A DNA stretch of 64,000 nucleotides from Candidatus Hydrogenedentota bacterium (GTDB lineage: Bacteria; Hydrogenedentota; Hydrogenedentia; Hydrogenedentales; Hydrogenedentaceae), in the NCBI GenBank assembly GCA_026415215.1, contig JAOAHN010000072.1:1-64000 (forward strand), read 5' to 3'. The notes beneath the pieces are model-generated. The model did not search any database and was not told the origin of the DNA. It worked only from the letters and a program-made list of their open reading frames with translations. Shown piece by piece: positions 56,676 to 64,000 of the stretch (position 1 is the stretch's first letter; each line of letters starts with the position of its first letter). Both the position numbers and the translations under genes were made by a program.

Positions 56676-57245
56676 ATGAATGTGAGTATCGCTGGAAAAC
56701 ACATGGAAATGTCAGATGCATTAAAATCTTACATTGAGAACGGATTAAAAAAACTCGAACACTACTTCGATAGGATAGTTGATGCCAATGTAGTGTTAAC
56801 TGTTGAAAAACATCGTCACATCTGCGAAGTAAACTTAAATGTTAACGGGTTTAGAATTCACGCTAAGGAATCCTCTACAGACATGTATGCTTCTGTGGAC
56901 ACAGTTATTGACAAGTTAGAAAAACAAATTAAGAAGTTTAAGGATAAACTGAAAAATCATAAACCCAGACACAGGGAAGAAACTAAATCATATAAACATC
57001 TAATCATAGAAGTTAAAGAAGAAACGACTAAGCCAGAGTCCAAAGAAGAGATACCCATTGTATCACATGAAATTATCCACAGAGAGCATATAACTCTTAA
57101 GCCTATGACTGTAGAAGAAGCTTTGATGCAGATCCAGCTTTTAGAAGAGCCTTTTCTCGTATTCATAAATGCTGAGACATCCCAAGTGAATGTAATTTAC
57201 CCAAGAGGAGATTGTACCTTCGGATTAATAGAACCCCAGTTTTAG
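56676..57245 (+). CDS. hpf: Ribosome hibernation promoting factor, long form
   Basis: VSIAGKHMEMSDALKSYIENGLKKLEHYFDRI; C-terminal FLVFINAETSQVNVIYPRGDCTFGLIEP. Confidence 0.93.
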   Translation: MNVSIAGKHMEMSDALKSYIENGLKKLEHYFDRIVDANVVLTVEKHRHICEVNLNVNGFRIHAKESSTDMYASVDTVIDKLEKQIKKFKDKLKNHKPRHREETKSYKHLIIEVKEETTKPESKEEIPIVSHEIIHREHITLKPMTVEEALMQIQLLEEPFLVFINAETSQVNVIYPRGDCTFGLIEPQF

Positions 57246-57279
57246 TGCCATCTTTATTTAATTTAAGGCATACAACCTA

Positions 57280-58275
57280 ATGGAAAAAAGCAAATTAGCA
57301 CCTTACTTAGGTGATAAGCCCAATAAAATATCTTCTCTCCCTGTGGCTGAAATTTTCAAAGACCCCATATGCAATGAACTCAATCTAAAACTTATAGCAG
57401 GTTTTCAAGGAACTAATAGGAAAATCTACACTGCGGACATTAACAGACCAGGATTAGCACTAACAGGATATCTCGAGTACTTTGCCAATGACCGAATCCA
57501 AGTAATGGGAAATACAGAAATAAACTACCTCAGAAAACTCACCTCTTCTAATGTTGAAGCAAGGTTAGTCTCTATATTTTCTTTTGAGGTTCCAGCCTTT
57601 TTACTTTCGCGGGGTCTTGAACCGCCTCAAGTATTTTTAGATGTGTGTAACAGACATGGAGTCCCAGTTATACAATCTACTCTAAGCACCGACCAGGTAA
57701 TTAGCAGGGTAATCCTATACCTCGCAGAAAAATTCTCTCCGAAAGCCACCATACATGGAACTGCGGTAGATTGCTTCGGTGTAGGAGTGTTACTTGTAGG
57801 GAAATCAGGTGTAGGCAAAAGCGAAACAGCGCTTGAACTGGTTGAAAGAGGTCATAGGTTGGTAGGAGACGATGTTATAGTCCTTAAAAAGGCGATTGAA
57901 GAAGCTATCATTATGGAGCCTAATCCAGAGTTCGAACACTATATGCATATAAGAGGAATTGGTATGGTAGATGTATTCGCAGTATATGGAGCAGGCCATA
58001 TTCGTAGAAAAAAAGAATTAGGCTTAATAGTAGAACTTGTAGAAACAAAAAGAAGGGGGGCTATTGACAATTTAGATGAATTACTCAAGGGTTGGCCTAA
58101 TGAAAACTTGCTTGATGTAAAAATTCCTTTCCTGAGAATTCCAGTAGGTCCTGGAAGAAATACTGCAGTAATCGTAGAGTCCGCTGCACTCAAGTGCAGA
58201 TTAAAAGAATTAGGAATAGACATTGATAAAGTTTTTGCGGAAAAGTCCATTGGAAGGATGTTGAACAATAGCTAA
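57280..58275 (+). CDS. hprK: HPr kinase/phosphorylase
   Basis: GVLLVGKSGVGKSETALELVERGHRLVGDDV; IRGIGMVDVFAVYG; IPVGPGRNTAVIVESAA. Confidence 0.96.
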   Translation: MEKSKLAPYLGDKPNKISSLPVAEIFKDPICNELNLKLIAGFQGTNRKIYTADINRPGLALTGYLEYFANDRIQVMGNTEINYLRKLTSSNVEARLVSIFSFEVPAFLLSRGLEPPQVFLDVCNRHGVPVIQSTLSTDQVISRVILYLAEKFSPKATIHGTAVDCFGVGVLLVGKSGVGKSETALELVERGHRLVGDDVIVLKKAIEEAIIMEPNPEFEHYMHIRGIGMVDVFAVYGAGHIRRKKELGLIVELVETKRRGAIDNLDELLKGWPNENLLDVKIPFLRIPVGPGRNTAVIVESAALKCRLKELGIDIDKVFAEKSIGRMLNNS

Positions 58276-58301
58276 CCTAAAATTTAGTTTCAGGAAATAT
58301 T

Positions 58302-60458
58302 ATGAACACTTCCAAAAAAATGAATTTAATATTTGCTCTTCATTCACATCAACCTGTGGGCAATTTTAACTTTGTCTTTGAAGAAGCGTATCAAAAAGCA
58401 TATCTTCCTTTTCTACAAGTTTTGATGGACTTTCCACAGATTAAGATCGCTCTTCATATATCAGGACCAATATGGGATTGGCTCGATGAAAATCACCCTG
58501 AGTTCTACGATCTGATAAAAAAATTATTGCACAAAAAACAGATTGAACTTATGGGAGGCGGGTATTACGAGCCACTTCTATGCACGCTTTCTGAAGATGA
58601 TGCCATAGGTCAAATCGAATATATGAAAAATTTTATAAAAGACAGATTCGGTGTAGAGCCTAAAGGAGTATGGATTACTGAGAGAGTGTGGGAGCCCTAT
58701 TACCCTAAAATTTTATCCTTAGCGGGGGTTGAGTATACCGCTGTAGATGATACTCATTTTCTAACAGCAGGAGTTAATAAAAATGATTTATTTGGATACT
58801 ACATTACGGAACATGAAGGGTATGTGATAAAAATTTTCCCTATACTTGAAAAACTTAGGTATACCATCCCCTTTCATCCAGTAAGGGAAACTATTGATTA
58901 TCTTAAGGGTATATACTTGAATGTAGGAAAAAACTGTGCAGTCTTTCATGATGATGGGGAAAAATTCGGTATTTGGCCTGGGACACATAATAGTGTATAT
59001 AAGGAAAAGTGGTTATTTAACTTCTTCAGTGCTATCATTCAAGAATCTTCTTGGCTAACTGTATCTACCTATTCCGAATATATGTCTAACAATCCTCCTT
59101 TAGGAAGGGTATATCTTCCATGTGCTTCATATCACGAGATGATGGAATGGGTATTACCTACTGATATGCAAAAAGAATATATGAGACTTAAAAAAGAGTT
59201 TCAACAATCGCCTGAGATTTGGGAAAAAGTCTCTAACTTTTTCAGAGGTGGGTTCTGGAGAGGTTTTCTCACCAAGTATCCAGAAAGTAACAATATGCAA
59301 AAAAGGATGATAAAATTAAGTAAGAGGTTTAAACAAGTATCCCAGAAAAAGCCTAATCATCCATTGATTAAAGAAGCTCAAAAAACTCTTTACCAATCTC
59401 AATGTAATTGTGGTTATTGGCATGGCGTTTTTGGAGGGTTGTACCTTAACCATATTCGAACTGCAGTGTATCAGAAAATAATCGAAACAGAAAATATCTT
59501 AGACAAAATAGATGAGATTCCTCAGAACTGGATTTCTACACAGGTTACTGATTTCAACTGCGATGGGAATCAGGAAATAATATTTGAAACAAAAAACGCA
59601 TCTTTCTTCTTCAGCCCTTCTAATGGAGGAACATTACTTGAACTTGACTTCAAACCTAAGACATTTAATTTATTAAATGTAATCTCGAGAAAAAAAGAAG
59701 CTTACCATGACGATCTCTTAAGACAAGACCTTTCCCACCAACTCGAGGAAGAGGGACATAAAAGTATCCATGAACTGGTAAAGGCAAAAGAAAAAAATCT
59801 TCACGAGTATCTTTTTTACGACTCCTATTTAAGATATTCCATGCGCGACCACTTCTTCCCAATGAATATAAACATAGAACATTTATACAAGAATACATAC
59901 GATGAGTGGTGGCAAAACTGTGATAAAAACTATGATTATAAAACTGATATCGACCACATACTATTCGAATCTGTGGGCGAAGTTTCAGTCCCTCCATATT
60001 CGTGGACTGTGAAAATTACCAAAAGATTTCATCTCGAGTCATGCCCAGATGAAAATGTATTACATTTTTCAGTACAATATGGCATTGAAAATTTATCAGA
60101 AGGGACATTCCAAGGCTATTTCGGATGTGAGTGGTGTTTTAATTTTCTCACGGGCTCATCAGAGGACCGTTATATCTATTTTCATAATAGAAATGTGCAG
60201 AAAAAGGTGGGAGATCTTGTAGACCTATATGGAACTAACAAGCTCTCTTTAATAGATGAATGGCAAAAGATTAAGGTTAACTTTAATTTCTCCGAGGACG
60301 CAAGAGTTTTCAACTTTCCTCTGGAGACAGTTAGTCAGTCTGAAAATGGGCAAGAGAGGATATACCAAGGAAATGTAGTAATTATATGTTGGCAAAAGGA
60401 ATTTGATCCCAAATCTGTGAAAACATTAAACATAAAGGTGTCCGTAGAAACTATTTAA
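58302..60458 (+). CDS. GH57 alpha-amylase/4-alpha-glucanotransferase
   Basis: ALHSHQPVGNF, GVWITERVWEP (nucleophile Glu), FHDDGEKFGIWPGTH (acid/base Asp), long beta-rich C-terminus. Confidence 0.92.
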   Translation: MNTSKKMNLIFALHSHQPVGNFNFVFEEAYQKAYLPFLQVLMDFPQIKIALHISGPIWDWLDENHPEFYDLIKKLLHKKQIELMGGGYYEPLLCTLSEDDAIGQIEYMKNFIKDRFGVEPKGVWITERVWEPYYPKILSLAGVEYTAVDDTHFLTAGVNKNDLFGYYITEHEGYVIKIFPILEKLRYTIPFHPVRETIDYLKGIYLNVGKNCAVFHDDGEKFGIWPGTHNSVYKEKWLFNFFSAIIQESSWLTVSTYSEYMSNNPPLGRVYLPCASYHEMMEWVLPTDMQKEYMRLKKEFQQSPEIWEKVSNFFRGGFWRGFLTKYPESNNMQKRMIKLSKRFKQVSQKKPNHPLIKEAQKTLYQSQCNCGYWHGVFGGLYLNHIRTAVYQKIIETENILDKIDEIPQNWISTQVTDFNCDGNQEIIFETKNASFFFSPSNGGTLLELDFKPKTFNLLNVISRKKEAYHDDLLRQDLSHQLEEEGHKSIHELVKAKEKNLHEYLFYDSYLRYSMRDHFFPMNINIEHLYKNTYDEWWQNCDKNYDYKTDIDHILFESVGEVSVPPYSWTVKITKRFHLESCPDENVLHFSVQYGIENLSEGTFQGYFGCEWCFNFLTGSSEDRYIYFHNRNVQKKVGDLVDLYGTNKLSLIDEWQKIKVNFNFSEDARVFNFPLETVSQSENGQERIYQGNVVIICWQKEFDPKSVKTLNIKVSVETI

Positions 60459-60745
60459 TGAAATCAGCTATGCGCAGTGAAATAAGCAAGAAATTGGTAG
60501 TCGTAAATCAATTAGGAATTCATGCTCGTCCTGCTGCTGTAATAGTTAAAGCTATGCAAAAATATGACGCACATGTATACCTAATATATAATGGACATAG
60601 GCGAAATGCAAAAAGTGTTCTTCAAGTACTTAGTTTAGGTGCACCAAAAGACGCTGAGATCACTGCGGTAGCAAGTGGGCCAGATGCAGAGTCGGCAATC
60701 GAAGAACTTTCCAAGATCTTTGAAGGTGGTTTCGGAGAAGAATAA
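60459..60745 (+). CDS. ptsH: Phosphocarrier protein HPr
   Basis: NQLGIHARPAAVIVK (active-site His), RNAKSVLQVLSLGA (regulatory Ser); start ATG in TAATG junction. Confidence 0.94.
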
Positions 60746-62490
60746 TGGAAAAAAAATTTCAGGGTATTCCCGTATCCCCAGGAATAGCATGGGGTAGAGT
60801 TTTAATTTATGACACCGGAAAGCTTGAAGTTCCCAAATACAGGATAAAAAGCCCAAAAGAAGAGATTGAAAGACTTAAAGAAGCAGTTCATGCTACAAAA
60901 GAAGAATTAAGTTCTTTATATAAGAAAACTCTTGAAAACATCGGAAAAACTCATGCAAGTATTTTAGAAGTTCACTTGATGCTCCTTGATGACCAAACAA
61001 TCTTTGAGGAGGTCAATACAAGAATAAGTTCTGAACATATCAATTCTGAAGCGATTTTATTTGAACTCTCAAAAAAATATGCAGAGGAGCTAAAAAATGC
61101 AGATAACCCCATAAATCAAGAACGAACTGCAGATCTGATAGATGTTATCGATAGAATTATTAGAAACCTAACCCAGCAAAAAAGGCCCGACTTAGATTCT
61201 ATTAAAAATCCAATAATTCTATTATCACAGGATCTTCCTCCCTCAGAAGCTTCCAAGTTAAAGAACGACAAGATTCTTGCACTTGCATTGGAAAAAGGGA
61301 GTGCCACTTCACATGCTGCTATATTAGCCAAGTCCTTGAAAATTCCTACAGTTGTGGGAATAGTTAACCTATTTGATTCTTACCTACACCCAATTAAAGG
61401 TGCCGCGGTAGATGCAATAGAAGGCAACATATATGTAAATCCTACCTCTGAAACTATTAGCAAGTTGAGATACAAAAAAAACAAACTGAAAAAAACATTT
61501 AGTTTTTATGAAAAAAGACTTCTATCCCTACCTTCCTCCACGGTAGATAAAGTTAATATCTCTGTATTTGCCAATATAGAGTTCCCTAATGAAGTTGATG
61601 ATAATATAAAACACTTAGCAGCAGGCATAGGCTTATATCGAACCGAATACTTATTCTTAGATAAGGTCGATTTACCTTCAGAAGATGAACAATATGAAGA
61701 GTATATAAAGGTTGCAAAAAAAATACATCCATTACCCGTAACTCTAAGAACAATAGATATTGGAGGTGATAAACTTTCTTCATACTCCAAAATTTTTAAT
61801 GAACAAAATCCTCAACTCGGATGCAGAGCTGTAAGATTTTGTTTAAGCAACATTAATTTTTTCAAAACTCAGCTTAGAGCTATTCTTAGAGCGAGTATTG
61901 TAGGTAATGTTAAAATTATGTTCCCAATGATAAGTAGCGTTGATGAACTCCGTCAAGTTAAAAAAATCCTTGAAGAGGCGAAATCAGAGCTTGACCATAG
62001 AAACATCCCATATAACAAAAACATACAGGTAGGGATAATGATTGAAGTTCCTTCCGCCGTTATAATAGCAGACGACCTCGCCAAAGAATGTGATTTTTTT
62101 AGTATAGGTACAAATGATCTTATCCAATACTCCTTAGCAGTAGACCGAAATAACTATCATATTGCCCACCTATATGAACCTGCACACCCCGCTATTTTAA
62201 GGATGCTAAAAAACATTATTGAATCTGCAGAAAAAGCTAATATCCAATGCAGTGTTTGTGGAGAAATGGCAAGCGATCCTTTATTTACTGAGTTTTTCAT
62301 CGGCATTGGGCTAAGAAATTTCAGCATGTCTGCAGTCTCAATCCCCCAGATTAGAACACTTATTACCGCTATTAATTACATGGAAGCCAAAGAGTTTGCA
62401 GAAAAAGTTCTTCGTCTCCCTACAGCGACTGAGGCTAAAGAAACTCTCAAAGAAAGGCTGAAAAAATATAAATCTGTTATTTCAGCCTAA
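60745..62490 (+). CDS. ptsI: PTS enzyme I (phosphoenolpyruvate-protein phosphotransferase)
   Basis: GSATSHAAILAKSLKIPTVVG, GIGLYRTEYLFLD, IMIEVPSAVIIAD, FSIGTNDLIQYSLAVDR, CSVCGEMASDP. Confidence 0.96.
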   Translation: MEKKFQGIPVSPGIAWGRVLIYDTGKLEVPKYRIKSPKEEIERLKEAVHATKEELSSLYKKTLENIGKTHASILEVHLMLLDDQTIFEEVNTRISSEHINSEAILFELSKKYAEELKNADNPINQERTADLIDVIDRIIRNLTQQKRPDLDSIKNPIILLSQDLPPSEASKLKNDKILALALEKGSATSHAAILAKSLKIPTVVGIVNLFDSYLHPIKGAAVDAIEGNIYVNPTSETISKLRYKKNKLKKTFSFYEKRLLSLPSSTVDKVNISVFANIEFPNEVDDNIKHLAAGIGLYRTEYLFLDKVDLPSEDEQYEEYIKVAKKIHPLPVTLRTIDIGGDKLSSYSKIFNEQNPQLGCRAVRFCLSNINFFKTQLRAILRASIVGNVKIMFPMISSVDELRQVKKILEEAKSELDHRNIPYNKNIQVGIMIEVPSAVIIADDLAKECDFFSIGTNDLIQYSLAVDRNNYHIAHLYEPAHPAILRMLKNIIESAEKANIQCSVCGEMASDPLFTEFFIGIGLRNFSMSAVSIPQIRTLITAINYMEAKEFAEKVLRLPTATEAKETLKERLKKYKSVISA

Positions 62491-62499
62491 GATCAGACT

Positions 62500-63678
62500 A
62501 TGGCTAAAGAAACTAACAAAGAAGCAAAAACAATAACCATATTGGGTTCAACAGGTTCCATAGGAAAAAGTGCCCTCGAGATTATAAGAGCTTGTCCAAA
62601 TAAATTTAAGGTATACGGATTAGCAACTCACTCAAATTTTGATGAAATTGTAAAGCAGATAATAGAGTTCCGACCTCAATGTGTAGGTGTTTATGATGAA
62701 GAAATAGCTAAGAAAATTACTCTAAAATTTCCACACCTAAAAGTATTTTCAGGTAAAAATGGAATTATTGAGTTAGCTACAAAAAAGGTAGATGTTTTAC
62801 TCTGTGCTATTGTTGGGGCTAGTGGACTACATCCATTACTGAAAGGAATAGAGTATAACAAAAATATTGCAATAGCAAATAAAGAGCCTATAGTTATGGC
62901 TGGGGGTTTAATAACATCTAAAGCAAAAAAATATTTTTCGACTCTAATTCCGGTTGACAGTGAACATAGCGCAATTTTTCAGTGTCTAATCGGAAATAAA
63001 ACAGAATATCTTCATAGAATCTTTATTACTGCTTCCGGTGGTCCATTCTACAATAGACCCATCAAAGAACTTGAATTGGTTACACCGGAGGAGGCTGTAA
63101 ATCATCCAAAGTGGAAGATGGGAAAAAAAATTAGTATTGATTCTGCCACCCTAATGAATAAAGGTTTAGAGATTATCGAGGCTATGTGGCTTTTTGATTT
63201 ACAGGAATCCCAAATTGAGGTATTGATTCATCCCCAAAGTGTCGTTCACGGATTAGTAGAGTTCAAAGATGGAAGTATTCTTGCCCAACTTGGTCCAACA
63301 GATATGAAAATCCCAATAATGTTCTCATTTACATATCCTGAAAGAGCCCCAGTCGCTCTAAAAAAACTCGACATACGCACACTCTCAAACCTCACTTTTA
63401 GTATCCCTGACTTCAAAAAGTTCCCATGCATCAAAATAGCAAAAGAGGTAGCTAAAATCGGAGGGGTTGCTCCCTCTATCCTAAATGCATCTAACGAAAT
63501 TGCAGTACAAGCTTTTTGTGAAAGAAAAATAAAATTTACTCAAATATATGAGGTAGTAGAAAAGACTCTCAATTCTTTTAATTTCTCAAGTTATCAATAT
63601 GACTTAGATACTATACTCGAAGTAGACAATTTAGCCAGGATAAAATCATTAGAAATAGTCGAAAAGATTTCACACTAA
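62500..63678 (+). CDS. dxr: 1-deoxy-D-xylulose-5-phosphate reductoisomerase
   Basis: ITILGSTGSIGKSALEII, NKEPIVMAGG, PVDSEHSAIFQCL, ITASGGPF, MGKKISIDSATLMNKGLEIIEA. Confidence 0.97.
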   Translation: MAKETNKEAKTITILGSTGSIGKSALEIIRACPNKFKVYGLATHSNFDEIVKQIIEFRPQCVGVYDEEIAKKITLKFPHLKVFSGKNGIIELATKKVDVLLCAIVGASGLHPLLKGIEYNKNIAIANKEPIVMAGGLITSKAKKYFSTLIPVDSEHSAIFQCLIGNKTEYLHRIFITASGGPFYNRPIKELELVTPEEAVNHPKWKMGKKISIDSATLMNKGLEIIEAMWLFDLQESQIEVLIHPQSVVHGLVEFKDGSILAQLGPTDMKIPIMFSFTYPERAPVALKKLDIRTLSNLTFSIPDFKKFPCIKIAKEVAKIGGVAPSILNASNEIAVQAFCERKIKFTQIYEVVEKTLNSFNFSSYQYDLDTILEVDNLARIKSLEIVEKISH

Positions 63679-63693
63679 AAGAGGGATATACAA

Positions 63694-64000
63694 ATGCTGT
63701 TCAGCATTATCGTTTTTATTGCCGTTTTAAGCTTATTAGTATTTGTCCACGAATTAGGCCATTTCATTTCTGGAAAACTCTGTAATATCTATATTGACCA
63801 ATTTAGCATAGGTATGCCTCCGAGATTGTTCGGAGTAAGAATAGGTGAGACTGACTACTGCATAGGTGCTTTACCAATAGGCGGATATGTTAAGATGGCC
63901 GGCCAAGAGGACATACCACTTGACGATGCTGAAAGAGAGAGAGAATATGGACATGTTCCTCCTGAAAGGTGGTTTAGAAATAGACCCCTTTGGCAAAGGT
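63694..64000 (+). CDS. rseP: RseP-type site-2 membrane zinc metalloprotease (truncated by window end)
   Basis: MLFSIIVFIAVLSLLVFVHELGHFISGKLCNI; HExxH; GIGMPPRL/ALPIGGYVKMAG-type region. Confidence 0.9.
   Translation, partial: MLFSIIVFIAVLSLLVFVHELGHFISGKLCNIYIDQFSIGMPPRLFGVRIGETDYCIGALPIGGYVKMAGQEDIPLDDAEREREYGHVPPERWFRNRPLWQR

Noticed and set aside
60459-62490. Sugar-transport PTS operon
   Set aside because: Only HPr and EI with HPrK are present; no EII component, so calling transport is unsupported.
1-64000. CRISPR arrays, IS elements, prophage, integrase or toxin-antitoxin loci
   Set aside because: No regularly spaced repeats, transposase/integrase motifs or typical TA pairs were seen in the ORF translations or intergenic regions; the window looks like core and accessory metabolic chromosome.

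Overview
AT-rich chromosomal window from a diderm bacterium, probably an uncultured or poorly characterised lineage. It has lipoproteins, a TolC-type factor, an O-antigen-ligase-like protein, RlpA-like, RseP, and HPrK/HPr/EI. Coding density is high, and I saw no mobile elements, CRISPR array or rRNA. Main blocks in order: pilT plus a secreted CBM-like/coiled-coil protein plus an unannotated 39-aa membrane peptide; a TetR-regulated tripartite RND efflux operon ending in a clan-A-like glycosidase; a surface polysaccharide cluster (O-antigen ligase/TPR, WecA-like, GT4, SPASM radical SAM); a RACo-like ASKHA protein; an aminotransferase divergent from a NUDIX-MBL fusion; ferritin-like, YfcE, GH78 rhamnosidase; CHAD-HDOD-histidine kinase-receiver/PilZ-like signalling; ceramidase-like, SerC, URO-D, SpoU; two Gfo/Idh oxidoreductases behind a tRNA-Ser; 2Fe-2S ferredoxin, Zn-ADH, RhaB, OppABC without ATPases; RNA m5U methyltransferase, HemW-like, CinA, RlpA-like, type-2-like IleRS; then hpf-hprK-GH57-ptsH-ptsI-dxr-rseP. 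I found no single clearly new defence-type system. The observations most worth checking are: the hprK-GH57-ptsH-ptsI unit with TAATG junctions and no EII; an RND pump lacking the TM4 Asp pair and TM10 Lys; an SD-sequestering hairpin before an RlpA-like protein that lacks the catalytic His position; a tRNA-Ser(UGA) with G19 replaced by A, apparently co-transcribed with Gfo/Idh genes; an exact CRP-type palindrome in a large intergenic gap; and a 39-aa TM microprotein coupled to the pilT operon. All assignments come from reading motifs and the translations supplied; no database search was run.
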